From Microbacterium maritypicum MF109 (GTDB taxonomy: Bacteria > Actinomycetota > Actinomycetes > Actinomycetales > Microbacteriaceae), in the NCBI RefSeq assembly GCF_000455825.1, contig NZ_ATAO01000157.1:1-64000 (forward strand): 64,000 nt of DNA, read 5' to 3'. The notes beneath the pieces are model-generated. The model saw only the letters and a list, made by a program, of their open reading frames with translations. It made no database searches and was not told where the DNA came from. The position numbers and the translations under genes were made by a program. Below, one piece after another: positions 46,833 to 55,121 of this stretch (position 1 is its first letter; each line of letters opens with the position of its first letter).

Positions 46833-47552
46833 TCAGGCTCGGCGTCGGTAGGCGAGGATCGCGACGACCAGGGCGGCGAAACCGGCGAGAAGCCCACCCG
46901 CCCCGAGCGCCACACCCAGGGGATCGGCGACCGTGGTCGGAGCCGTGCTCGCGGCCGCAGTGTCGGATTCGGTGTGCTCGCCGTGCCCGTCGGCGGCAGC
47001 GGCCGTGACGGAGACGACCGGAGCCGGCGCGTCGAGGCTGTGCGGATCCTGGCCGTCCTCGGCGATCTGCGTCCATTCGGTCGAGCCCTCGACGCACTGT
47101 TGGACCACGGGGAACGCCAGAGTGTCGGGGGTGGTCTCGTCCAGACCGACCCCCATGCTCACCGCGCCGCGAAGGTCGGTGGGCACCGGGGTGACCGCCG
47201 TATAGGTCACGGCGCTGACGAGACCGTCGTCGCCGCGCTCGACCTGGATGTCCCAGTCGGAGTCCATCGTCGGCGAGACGGATGCGAGCCCCTCGGGCAT
47301 CGTGATGCGCAGCGCGGTGGTGGGGGAGTTCTCGCAGCCGTGGGAGAACGAGAACGTGAGCACGCCGTGGTCGCCCGCAGCGATCTCGTCGGGGCTGACG
47401 CCCACATGGGCACCTGCCATCGTGGGAACGGCCAGGGCGAGTGCGGCTCCGCCGAGGACACCGAGCGCGGCGCGTCGCAGAGTGAGCGAGCGCCGAGCGG
47501 TGGAGCGCAGGGTGGTGGGGCGCGGAGTGCGGGTACGGATGTTGCGGGACAT
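46833..47552 (-). CDS. YcnI-like copper-binding protein
   Basis: A 239-residue exported protein of the YcnI/DUF1775 family. The signal peptide should be cut at AGA before His49, leaving His as the mature N-terminus (HVGVSPDEI), as required for the copper-binding histidine brace of this family. The beta-sandwich domain spans about 49-165, an acidic/His linker follows (DGHGEHTESD), and one C-terminal helix anchors it with an RRR tail. AGGAGA precedes the ATG. It is transcribed after the His-containing membrane protein gene; together they suggest copper handling. Confidence 0.88.
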   Translation of the reverse strand: MSRNIRTRTPRPTTLRSTARRSLTLRRAALGVLGGAALALAVPTMAGAHVGVSPDEIAAGDHGVLTFSFSHGCENSPTTALRITMPEGLASVSPTMDSDWDIQVERGDDGLVSAVTYTAVTPVPTDLRGAVSMGVGLDETTPDTLAFPVVQQCVEGSTEWTQIAEDGQDPHSLDAPAPVVSVTAAAADGHGEHTESDTAAASTAPTTVADPLGVALGAGGLLAGFAALVVAILAYRRRA

Positions 47553-47654
47553 GAGAGTTCTCCTGGTGCTCGAAGTGCGGGCGCGCCACGGTGGCGCATC
47601 TCCGCGAGAAAGGGACGCTGCCCGTGTCGGAGCAGCGGATTCGAGTGCGACGGA

Positions 47655-48239
47655 TCAGTCGCGCAGGAGAGCGGGAGGCCCGCGCCTCGGCACAGCGGCC
47701 GAGATGGTGACGGCGAAGCTGGCGATGGTGGTCGACCGCAGCCGCGGCGGCCGGCGATGCATGGCCGGTGCCCCGCCGGACGCGCGCCGGAAGAGGGCAT
47801 CCACCCAGCGGGCGACGACCCGAACGACCGCTTCTCCGTGCCACACGAGAAGCGTCGTGAGCACGGCTGCGACGACGTGCGCGAACAGCATCAACGTGCC
47901 AGGGGCTGCGGTGGGCGCCGTGGAAGAGAGCGCGCTCAGATCGAGATGATGGGCGTGACCGCCGCCGGCGATCGGAGCGGTACCGGTGGGCGAGCCCAGC
48001 AGTTGGAACACGACGTGGAAAGCGGCCTGTCCGAGGAACACGGCGATGGCGACACGACCCCGCGACTCACGGATGCCCACCAGGAGCGCCGACAGAGGGG
48101 TGAGCAGGGTCGCGACCGCCAGGATCAGCAGCATGTGCGGGACCGCTCCGCCGCCGAGGGTGTGCGAGAGGGCTGCGAGCAACGTCGCCACCGAGGAGAC
48201 GGCGGCAGCGCGCACGAGTCGCAGCTGCCGGGCATTCAC
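47655..48239 (-). CDS. Membrane protein upstream of the YcnI gene
   Basis: A 194-residue protein with about four or five helices. I do not recognise the family. Histidines lie in and between helices (LSHTLGGGAVPHML, GGGHAHHLDL, FAHVV), and the C-terminus is basic. The GTG is exactly six bases after TAGGCT, so it is leaderless. Same strand as the YcnI gene, 102 bases apart; a shared copper role is inference from position and the histidines. Confidence 0.7.
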   Translation of the reverse strand: MNARQLRLVRAAAVSSVATLLAALSHTLGGGAVPHMLLILAVATLLTPLSALLVGIRESRGRVAIAVFLGQAAFHVVFQLLGSPTGTAPIAGGGHAHHLDLSALSSTAPTAAPGTLMLFAHVVAAVLTTLLVWHGEAVVRVVARWVDALFRRASGGAPAMHRRPPRLRSTTIASFAVTISAAVPRRGPPALLRD

Positions 48240-48302
48240 CGTCTCAGCCTAGCCGCGCGGCGTGCCGGGCGGATTCCTAGCTGTGGGCACTAACGTTGGC
48301 AC

Positions 48303-49616
48303 GTGGAATTCCTGCTCTATCTGGCCGGCATCCTCTTCATGCTGATCGGCCTCGGGCTCTCGATCGGCCTGCATGAGGTGGGCCATCTCGTCCCCGCGAA
48401 GCTCTTCGGCGTGCGTGTCGGCCAGTACATGATCGGCTTCGGGCCGCGGCTGTGGTCCCGGCGCATCGGCGAGACCGAGTACGGGTTCAAGCTGCTCCCT
48501 CTAGGGGGCTTCATCTCGATGTCGGGCATGTACCCGGCGTCGAAGAACTCGGGCCCGGCGTCCGGCGTGTTCCGCTCGTTGATCCAGGACGCGCGCAGCG
48601 CCAACGACGAGACCATCGCCGAGGGTGCCGAGGATCGCGTCTTCTATCGTCTTCCCGTGTGGAAGCGCGTCGTCGTCATGCTCGGCGGGCCGGTGATGAA
48701 CCTTCTCCTCGCGACCGTGATCTTCACCGTGCTGCTGTCGGGCATCGGCCTGCAGCAGGGAACGACGACGATCGCGTCCGTCACCGAGTGCGTCGTTCCG
48801 GCCGGTTCGACGGCGACCGAGTGCACACCCGATGACCCGGCCTCACCCGCCGCGGAAGCCGGGATCAAGCCGGGCGATGTGATCCTGTCCATCGACGGAC
48901 AGCCCGTGTCGACGTTCGCCGAGGCGACGGCGATCGTGCAGGCCGCGCCAGGCGAGACGCTGGACATGGTCGTGAGCCGCGACGGGGCGGAGCAGTCGCT
49001 GAGCATCACGCCGATCGCCGCGGAACGCTCGATCACGGATGCCAGCGGCCAGCCCGTCCTCGATGAGGCCGGAAAGCCTGTCGTGAAGGAGGTCGGCTAC
49101 GTCGGCATGGGCGCCCAGATGGGCTACGTGCAGCAGCCCCTCACCGCCGGCCCCGAGATGGCGGCGGACAGCACGGCGCGTGTCGCATCCTTGATCGTCA
49201 CGCTCCCCGTGCGTCTATGGGACGTCGGCGTCTCACTCGTCACCGGCGGAGAACGCGATCCGAACGGACCGCTGAGCGTCGTCGGCGTCGGACGCCTCGC
49301 GGGAGAGGCGGCCGCTACCGATGCGCCGATCCTCAACAGGTTCGCGTTCCTGCTCGGTCTGCTGGGGTCGCTGAACATCGCGCTGTTCGTGTTCAACCTC
49401 ATCCCGCTGCTCCCGCTCGACGGCGGTCACATCGTCGTCGCACTGTGGGACGGCATCAAGCGCGCGTGGGCCAAGCTCTTCCGCCGGCCCCCTCCGGCGC
49501 CGGTCGACGCGACCAAGCTCGTGCCGCTGACGGTGGTCGTCGCGGTGCTCCTGATCGGGATGGGAGCGCTGCTCCTGGTCGCCGACCTCTTCAACCCGGT
49601 CAACCTTCTCGGCTGA
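48303..49616 (+). CDS. rseP: RseP/Rip-family site-2 protease
   Basis: A 437-residue intramembrane zinc metalloprotease that cleaves membrane-bound anti-sigma factors. The active site HEVGH is at 24-28 in the first helix, a PDZ domain covers about 175-260 (AGIKPGDVILSIDG), and the third zinc ligand is in LLPLDGGH. GTG is exactly six bases after TAACGT, a leaderless start. Sits between dxr and ispG as in mycobacteria, but opposite-strand genes flank it on both sides. Confidence 0.95.
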   Translation: MEFLLYLAGILFMLIGLGLSIGLHEVGHLVPAKLFGVRVGQYMIGFGPRLWSRRIGETEYGFKLLPLGGFISMSGMYPASKNSGPASGVFRSLIQDARSANDETIAEGAEDRVFYRLPVWKRVVVMLGGPVMNLLLATVIFTVLLSGIGLQQGTTTIASVTECVVPAGSTATECTPDDPASPAAEAGIKPGDVILSIDGQPVSTFAEATAIVQAAPGETLDMVVSRDGAEQSLSITPIAAERSITDASGQPVLDEAGKPVVKEVGYVGMGAQMGYVQQPLTAGPEMAADSTARVASLIVTLPVRLWDVGVSLVTGGERDPNGPLSVVGVGRLAGEAAATDAPILNRFAFLLGLLGSLNIALFVFNLIPLLPLDGGHIVVALWDGIKRAWAKLFRRPPPAPVDATKLVPLTVVVAVLLIGMGALLLVADLFNPVNLLG

Positions 49617-49670
49617 GGTCGCAGGCCTCGCCGGACCGCGCGGGAGGCGAACGCGAGCAGGGATTCCTGC

Positions 49671-51554
49671 TCAGGCCAGCGCGTGGGAGACGAGACGTTC
49701 GAGCGTGCGGATCCCGTCGCGGGACAGGATCGACTCCAGGTGTCCCTGCACCGAAGCGAAGTGGTCTCCGCGGAGCGCGTACACGTCTCCCGAGTCGGGG
49801 TCCGCCGAGACGTCGGCGGCGCCGACGACCGTCGTGCCCGGTGCGACCCGCGCGGTGAAGGTGTTGTAGAAGCCGATCGATGCGGTCTCCCCGAAGACCG
49901 GGACGGGCTTCTGCAGGCCCTGGTGAGGGGCATCGAGCGGAGTCAGGGCGATGCCGAGCTTGTCGGCGAGGATCTGGTGGCTGAGGCACACCGCGAGCAG
50001 CGGCGCGTCGGAGTCCAGTCGGCGGGCGACGACATCGCGCATCCTCGCGATGCGGGCGTTCCGTGTATCCCGAGGGTCGCCGGGGCCCGGGCCGGCGACG
50101 ACCAGATCGGCGGCGTCCAAGTCCGCGTCCCGCACGTCGGCCCAGGGAGCGATCGTGACGGCGAGCCCGAGATGACGCAGCTGGTGGGCCAGCATCGTCG
50201 TGAACCGGTCCTCCGCGTCCACGACGAGAGCGGAGCGGCCGGCGAACGGACCGGTGAAGTCCTCGCCCTGCGGGTTGAGCCAGAACTCGGCCAGGCGGGC
50301 GTTGCGCGATGACAGCAGCTCGGCGACGGTCGGGTCGTCGGCGAGGGCGCGCGCGTCGCCGGGCGCGTCGGCGTCGCTACGTGCCTCTGCCACCCGGTCG
50401 CGGTCGATCGCGCCGATGGCGCCCAGGACGCCGGCGGCCTTCCCGTGGGTCTCGGAGACCTCACCCATCGGATCGGAGTGTCGAACCAGCGTCGCGCCGA
50501 CCGGAACGCTGAGGGTGCCGTCCTGGAGGTAGACGGTCCGGATGAGGATAGGCGCATCCAGGTCGTGCCCGCCGTCCGCATTCGGGGTGAACAGCGCGGC
50601 GACACCGGAGTAATAGCCGCGGGGCTTCTGCTCGTGACGGCGGATCACCGCGCAGGCGTTCTGCATGGGCGAACCTGTCACCGTCGGAGCGAACATCGTC
50701 TCGCGCAGGATGTCGCGGGGATCGAGGGCGCTGCGCCCACGGAGCATGTACTCGGTGTGCGTGAGTCGCGACATCTCCTTGAGGTGCGGGCCGGTGATGC
50801 GGCCGCCGTCGGAGCAGACGGCGCTCATCATCTTGAGTTCCTCGTCGACGACCATGAAGAGTTCCTCGGTCTCCTTGGTCGAGGCGAGGAAGTCGACCAG
50901 CGTCTCCTTCGTCGCCCCTCCCGCCGGATGACGGAAGGTCCCGGAGATCGGGTTCATCGTGACGACGCCTTCGCGGGCGACCACATGCGCCTCGGGGCTG
51001 GCCCCCACGGCGATGTGCCCAGGAGTGACGACAGCGAACGTCCAGTAGGCGCCGCGCTCGTGCGTGAGGAGAGCACGGAACCACGTGAGTGCCGCGGTGC
51101 GGTCCTCGACGTCGATGGTCGCGGTGAAGTCTCGACGGATGACGAAGTTCGCGCCCTCGCCGCGTCCGATCTCGTCGGCGATGACCGTCTCGACGATGGC
51201 CGCGTAGTCCGCGTCGGCGATGTCGAAGCCGTCGTCGTGGAGGGGGACGGGCGTGCTCGGGAGCGCGGGCAGAAGCTCGGCTGTCGGGAGGTGCAGGTGC
51301 TCGTCGACGATCACGCAGCGCAGCGGCGCCCCGTCGTCCTGGGCGACGAAGCCGCGTTCGCGCACCTGGCGATAGGGCACCATGGCGAACACCTCGCGCG
51401 GGGTGCCGTCGACCGAGAGGGGGATGTCGGCAAGCAGCTCGACGTCGACGACGTCCCCGCTGAGCAGCTCGACGGTGTCCGCGCCGTCGCGTGCGATGAG
51501 CACGAAGGATGCCGTGGGATCGGCGCTGAGCTCGGCGAGTCGTGAGAGGGTCAT
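49671..51554 (-). CDS. Fused anthranilate/aminodeoxyisochorismate synthase (PhzE/TrpEG type)
   Basis: A 627-residue fusion. Residues 1 to about 430 form a chorismate-utilising TrpE-like domain (ADEIGRGEGANFVI, NPISGTFRHPAGG, GSPMQNACAVIRRHE). From about 440 comes a class I glutamine amidotransferase with nucleophile Cys in AVCLSHQ and the His-x-Glu of GHLES. Sequence style is closest to PhzE, which makes 2-amino-2-deoxyisochorismate, yet no phenazine genes are nearby, and a Trp attenuator precedes the gene, so I infer it supplies anthranilate for tryptophan. AGGAGA lies before the ATG. Confidence 0.88.
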   Translation of the reverse strand: MTLSRLAELSADPTASFVLIARDGADTVELLSGDVVDVELLADIPLSVDGTPREVFAMVPYRQVRERGFVAQDDGAPLRCVIVDEHLHLPTAELLPALPSTPVPLHDDGFDIADADYAAIVETVIADEIGRGEGANFVIRRDFTATIDVEDRTAALTWFRALLTHERGAYWTFAVVTPGHIAVGASPEAHVVAREGVVTMNPISGTFRHPAGGATKETLVDFLASTKETEELFMVVDEELKMMSAVCSDGGRITGPHLKEMSRLTHTEYMLRGRSALDPRDILRETMFAPTVTGSPMQNACAVIRRHEQKPRGYYSGVAALFTPNADGGHDLDAPILIRTVYLQDGTLSVPVGATLVRHSDPMGEVSETHGKAAGVLGAIGAIDRDRVAEARSDADAPGDARALADDPTVAELLSSRNARLAEFWLNPQGEDFTGPFAGRSALVVDAEDRFTTMLAHQLRHLGLAVTIAPWADVRDADLDAADLVVAGPGPGDPRDTRNARIARMRDVVARRLDSDAPLLAVCLSHQILADKLGIALTPLDAPHQGLQKPVPVFGETASIGFYNTFTARVAPGTTVVGAADVSADPDSGDVYALRGDHFASVQGHLESILSRDGIRTLERLVSHALA

Positions 51555-51591
51555 CGATGTCTCCTGTGCAGTGCTCCGGCTCGGCGCAACG

Positions 51592-51615
51592 AAAAGACCG
51601 CCCCGGAGGCGGTCT
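51592..51615 (-). terminator. Attenuator terminator of the Trp leader
   Basis: On the minus strand AGACCGCC and GGCGGTCT form an 8-bp stem with a 5-base loop, followed by TTTT: an intrinsic terminator between the leader peptide and the synthase gene. Its 5' arm can instead pair with the segment complementary to 51638-51644. Confidence 0.9.
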
Positions 51616-51637
51616 GAATTCGTGGGAACGCGAACAC

Positions 51638-51653
51638 ACCGCCTAGAAGGCGG
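51638..51653 (-). promoter_or_regulatory. Alternative-pairing segments 1 and 2 of the attenuator
   Basis: On the minus strand CCGCCT (51653-51648), inside the leader gene just after the Trp codons, pairs with AGGCGG (51644-51639). AGGCGGT (51644-51638) can otherwise pair over 7 bp with ACCGCCT, the 5' arm of the terminator. These exclusive pairings are the classical 1:2, 2:3 and 3:4 arrangement. Confidence 0.85.
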
Positions 51654-51678
51654 GCCACCAGGTGAAGTTCGCGAGCAT
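51643..51678 (-). CDS. trpL: Trp leader peptide MLANFTWWPAF
   Basis: An 11-residue leader peptide with two adjacent Trp codons, a Pro codon next, and a TAG stop inside the attenuator pairing region. Ribosome stalling at the Trp codons when charged tRNA-Trp is scarce would free segment 2 to form the antiterminator. The ATG lies seven bases after TAGTTT, so the leader is translated from the 5' end of the mRNA. Trp-controlled trpEG genes with such leaders are known in Streptomyces. Confidence 0.93.
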   Translation of the reverse strand: MLANFTWWPAF

Positions 51679-51685
51679 GGGGCCG

Positions 51686-51713
51686 AAACTACCACATCGC
51701 GAGCGAGGGTCAC
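51686..51713 (-). promoter_or_regulatory. Promoter of the Trp-attenuated operon
   Basis: On the minus strand GTGACC (51713-51708), 16 bases, TAGTTT (51691-51686), then seven bases to the leader ATG. It starts only 12 bases after the pcp stop, so the synthase has its own promoter. Confidence 0.65.
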
Positions 51714-51725
51714 GGCGCGATGACA

Positions 51726-52352
51726 TCACCAGATGCTGCCGCCGGCCTCCGTCGACTCGGCGTCGAGGGCGTGATCCACGATGAGGCGCAGGGCGCGCGC
51801 CAGTTGCGCGTCGGCGAGGTGCAGCCCGCCTGCAGGGACCGTGGTCGTCGACCACGGAAGGTGCACGAATCCGGCACGCGCATCCGGCCGGACGGCACCC
51901 ACTGCCGTGTACAGCACGTGGTTGCACACGTAGGTTCCCGCAGAGAGCGACAGCTGCGCCGGCAGCCCTTCCGCGGTCAGAACCTGGAGCAGGCGCTTCA
52001 CGGGGAGCGTCGAGAACCGCGCGGCGGGACCGCCGGCCTCGCTGGGAGCATCGACGGGCTGTTCGCCGTCGTTGTCGGGGATGCGGGCGTCGATCAGGTT
52101 GACACCGATGCGCTCGATCGCGACCCTGCTGCTCCCGGCGGCGAGCCCGGTGGCGATGACGACATCGGGGGAGTGCGCGGCGATCAGGGTCCGGAGCCGG
52201 TGAGCGGATGCCTCGAACGCGACCGGAAGTGTGGCCACCACGAGCTCGTGCGGACCGTCGTATGCGGCCGCGACCGCGTTCACGGCATCGGCAGACGGAT
52301 TGCGGTCCGCCCCGTCGAAGGGGTCGAATCCGGTGAGGAGGACGACGGCCAT
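51726..52352 (-). CDS. pcp: Pyroglutamyl-peptidase I
   Basis: A 208-residue cysteine peptidase that removes N-terminal pyroglutamate from peptides. The triad is visible: Glu80 in RVAIERIGVN, Cys143 in GTYVCNHVLY and His164 in GFVHLP. The ATG is exactly six bases after TACGCT, a leaderless start; a longer upstream frame overlaps ispG and is not real. Divergent from ispG. The Trp leader follows on the same strand. Confidence 0.94.
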   Translation of the reverse strand: MAVVLLTGFDPFDGADRNPSADAVNAVAAAYDGPHELVVATLPVAFEASAHRLRTLIAAHSPDVVIATGLAAGSSRVAIERIGVNLIDARIPDNDGEQPVDAPSEAGGPAARFSTLPVKRLLQVLTAEGLPAQLSLSAGTYVCNHVLYTAVGAVRPDARAGFVHLPWSTTTVPAGGLHLADAQLARALRLIVDHALDAESTEAGGSIW

Positions 52353-52412
52353 GCCTCCAGCGTAGGTGCGTCTGTTCAGCCCACTTGCATCCAGGCGGCG
52401 TAGGCTTGGGGC

Positions 52413-53564
52413 GTGCCAGCAGTGAACCTCGGAATGCCGAAGATCCCCGAAGTCCTCGCCCCGCGCCGCAAGTCCCGGCAGATCAAGGTGGGCAAGGTGC
52501 TCGTGGGCGGCGACGCTCCGGTCAGCGTGCAGTCGATGACGACCACCAAGACGACCGACATCAACGGGACGCTGCAGCAGATCGCCGAGCTCACGGCTTC
52601 GGGCTGCGAGATCGTCCGCGTCGCGGTGCCGCATCAGGACGACGCCGATGCGTTGAAGATCATCGCGATGAAGAGCCAGATCCCCGTGATCGCCGACATC
52701 CACTTCCAGCCGCGCTACATCTACACGGCTATCGATGCCGGATGCGGGGCGGTGCGGGTGAATCCCGGCAACATCCGCGAGTTCGACGGCAACGTGGGCA
52801 AGATCGCCGAGGCCGCGAAGGCGGCGGGAGTCTCTCTGCGCATCGGCGTGAACGCCGGATCTCTGGATCGCCGCATCCTCAGCAAGTACGGCAAGGCGAC
52901 GGCTGAGGCGCTGGTCGAGAGCGCCGTGTGGGAGGCGTCGCTGTTCGAGGAGCACGACTTCCACGACTTCAAGATCTCCGTCAAGCACAACGACCCCATC
53001 GTCATGGTCAAGGCGTATCGGCAGCTGGCCGAGCGGGGCGACTGGCCCCTTCACCTCGGTGTGACCGAGGCGGGGCCGGCGTTCCAGGGAACGATCAAGA
53101 GCGCCACCGCGTTCGGAATCCTCCTCGGCGAGGGCATCGGCGACACGATCCGCGTGTCGCTCTCGGCGCCGCCCGCCGAAGAGGTCAAGGTCGGACACCA
53201 GATCCTTCAGTCCCTCAACCTGCGCGAGCGCAAGCTCGAGATCGTCTCCTGCCCCTCGTGCGGACGCGCTCAGGTCGACGTCTACACCCTGGCCGAGAAC
53301 GTGACGGAGGGGCTCAAGGACATGACCGTTCCGCTGCGCGTCGCCGTGATGGGCTGCGTCGTCAACGGACCGGGCGAAGCGCGCGAGGCCGACCTCGGCG
53401 TGGCTTCGGGTAACGGCAAGGGGCAGATCTTCGTGAAGGGCGAGGTCATCAAGACCGTGCCGGAGGCCGACATCGTCGCCACCCTGATCGAAGAGGCCAA
53501 CCGGATCGCCGCTGAGATGGGACCTGAGGCCCCGCTCGGCACGGCCCAGGTCGTCACGGCCTGA
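52413..53564 (+). CDS. ispG: (E)-4-hydroxy-3-methylbut-2-enyl-diphosphate synthase
   Basis: A 383-residue iron-sulfur enzyme of the MEP pathway that makes HMBPP from MEcPP. The TIM-barrel part includes [14 protein letters not shown] and RVNPGNIR; the [4Fe-4S] cysteines are in SCPSCGR and [12 protein letters not shown] is six bases after TAGGCT, a leaderless start. With dxr upstream it supplies isoprenoid precursors. The SnoaL-like gene follows after 17 bases and may be co-transcribed. Confidence 0.97.
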   Translation: MPAVNLGMPKIPEVLAPRRKSRQIKVGKVLVGGDAPVSVQSMTTTKTTDINGTLQQIAELTASGCEIVRVAVPHQDDADALKIIAMKSQIPVIADIHFQPRYIYTAIDAGCGAVRVNPGNIREFDGNVGKIAEAAKAAGVSLRIGVNAGSLDRRILSKYGKATAEALVESAVWEASLFEEHDFHDFKISVKHNDPIVMVKAYRQLAERGDWPLHLGVTEAGPAFQGTIKSATAFGILLGEGIGDTIRVSLSAPPAEEVKVGHQILQSLNLRERKLEIVSCPSCGRAQVDVYTLAENVTEGLKDMTVPLRVAVMGCVVNGPGEAREADLGVASGNGKGQIFVKGEVIKTVPEADIVATLIEEANRIAAEMGPEAPLGTAQVVTA

Positions 53565-53581
53565 GCTCGGAGGAGCGCGAG

Positions 53582-53914
53582 ATGTCGGATGTCACCCTGC
53601 CCGCGCCTGTCCAGGTGATGGTCGATGCGATCAACGCGGCCGATACCGATGCGTTCGTCGATGCCTTCACCCCGGATGGGCATGTCAGCGATTGGGGCAC
53701 GGTCAAGGCCGGCCCTGATGGGGTGCGCGAATGGGCAGGCAGCGACGCGATCGGCGCCGGAGCGCGGATGACCGTGCTCTCCGCCGAGACCGACGGCGAC
53801 ACGACCCGCATCCGCTTCGGGTGGGCGAGCCGGGTCTTCAACGGAGAATCCGACGGCATCTTCGTCGTCGAGGACGACAAGCTCGCCAGCTTCACCATCC
53901 CGCCGTCCCACTGA
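53582..53914 (+). CDS. SnoaL-like / NTF2-fold small protein
   Basis: A 110-residue single-domain protein with the NTF2/SnoaL pattern: PVQVMVDAINAADTDAFVDAF at the N-terminus as a helix pair, then FTPDGHVSDWG and a beta sheet ending in VFNGESDGIFVVEDDKLASF. No catalytic residues can be assigned; family members are polyketide cyclases, isomerases or binding proteins. GGAGGAG precedes the ATG. Confidence 0.8.
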   Translation: MSDVTLPAPVQVMVDAINAADTDAFVDAFTPDGHVSDWGTVKAGPDGVREWAGSDAIGAGARMTVLSAETDGDTTRIRFGWASRVFNGESDGIFVVEDDKLASFTIPPSH

Positions 53915-54000
53915 CCTTTCGTACCGGGGTCCGCCCCGCTCTCACGACGGCCCGACGGCCGCGAACACCGTCGAGATCACCGACGAATCCGAGGAGAACC

Positions 54001-54867
54001 ATGTCGACGCCCACCACTGTGACCTTCTCGGACGGGACCATCGCCGGAGACGGCATCGTCACACGTGTGGAGAGCTTCGCCGACGGAGCGGTCGTCGTCG
54101 TCGACGCGACGCCCTTCCATCCGGTCGACCACACCTGGCCGGATCAGCCGGGCGACAGCGGAACCATCACGGCCGCCGGCGTCACGGTCACGGTGACCGA
54201 GGCTCTCATGGCCGCGATCTCTGACGAGGGCGAGTTCGCCGTGGGCCGCGAGATCCCGGTCAAGCGCGGTGCGGAGGGCTGGACGTGGCTGGTCGGGCAT
54301 CGCATCGAGGGTGTCGTGCCGGCATCACTCGTTGAGGGAGCACCGGTGGCGCTCGCGGTCGACGGTGCCCGTCGCGCGGGACTCAGCCGCGGCCACACGG
54401 CATGTCATGTCGCTTCACTGGCGCTTGACCTGGCCCTCGTCGATCTCTGGCGGAAGGACCCGGGGGAGGACGCTCTCGGGAACCCCGACTTCGAGGGTCG
54501 CGCCAACCAGTCCAGTCGTATCCACGAGGACGGGGCCGTCGACGAATACCGGCTCGGCAAGAGTCTGCGCAGGGCAGGCTTCGACACCGAGACGTTCGCT
54601 GCGACCCTCCCCGACCGCGAGGCGCAGGTGAACGACCGACTGGCCGCTTGGATCGCCTCGGGCGCTTCCAGCAGCATCGAGACCGAGGGGCCGACGATCG
54701 TCGACCGGCGTCGCTGGCACTGCTCCCTCCCAGAGGGCGAAGCCGTGATCCTCTGCGGGGGAACCCATGCCGACTCCCTCGCCGCGTTCGGATCGATCAC
54801 GGTGTCGCTCGATCTCAGCGATCCCCAGCTCCTCGTCATGACGACCACGGCTGTCCCCGCCCCCTGA
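54001..54867 (+). CDS. AlaX-like alanyl-tRNA editing protein
   Basis: A 288-residue protein related to the editing domain of alanyl-tRNA synthetase, which deacylates Ser- or Gly-tRNA-Ala. The zinc-site pattern is present: His132 and His136 in GHTACHVASL, and Cys252 and His256 in CGGTHADSL. The preceding domain (about 1-120) is beta-rich like the AlaX N-terminal part. It may instead be annotated as a metal-dependent hydrolase. GGAG lies upstream of the ATG; longer in-frame extensions overlap the SnoaL gene. Confidence 0.85.
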   Translation: MSTPTTVTFSDGTIAGDGIVTRVESFADGAVVVVDATPFHPVDHTWPDQPGDSGTITAAGVTVTVTEALMAAISDEGEFAVGREIPVKRGAEGWTWLVGHRIEGVVPASLVEGAPVALAVDGARRAGLSRGHTACHVASLALDLALVDLWRKDPGEDALGNPDFEGRANQSSRIHEDGAVDEYRLGKSLRRAGFDTETFAATLPDREAQVNDRLAAWIASGASSSIETEGPTIVDRRRWHCSLPEGEAVILCGGTHADSLAAFGSITVSLDLSDPQLLVMTTTAVPAP

Positions 54868-54869
54868 CC

Positions 54870-55100
54870 TCAGCGCACGAACCCGGCCTGCAGCCGTCCG
54901 CCCGCTCGATCGAGCTCCTCCTCGACGCGGTCCGCGAAGGCTGCGAAGTCTCCGGCGAGCAGCGGCGCACTCAGCCGCTCGGTGCGCTCCTCGCTCAGAG
55001 CGCGCAATCGACGGGGGAGCCACTTCCCGGTGGCGATCCAGCGGCGGTCGCCTAGCAGCATCAGCTCCGCGATCCGCTCGAAGAGCACGTCGGCGACCAC
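54870..55100 (-). CDS. Small hypothetical protein directly after the RNB gene
   Basis: A 76-residue frame from GTG with no ribosome site and no leaderless -10 box. The sequence (FERIAELMLLGDRRWIATGKWLPRRLRAL in two blocks) looks like a real helical protein segment and resembles the C-terminal part of some nucleotidyltransferase-type proteins, so it may be a truncated remnant. It is in the same frame as the upstream ribonuclease, seven sense codons after that gene's TGA, so it could also be a readthrough extension. Function unknown. Confidence 0.45.
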   Translation of the reverse strand: MVADVLFERIAELMLLGDRRWIATGKWLPRRLRALSEERTERLSAPLLAGDFAAFADRVEEELDRAGGRLQAGFVR

Positions 55101-55121
55101 GCGTCGCCGATGAGCAGAAGG

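Noticed and set aside
49671..51554. A phenazine biosynthesis cluster
   Set aside because: Only the PhzE-like gene is here; neighbours are pcp and rseP, and the Trp attenuator points to tryptophan synthesis.
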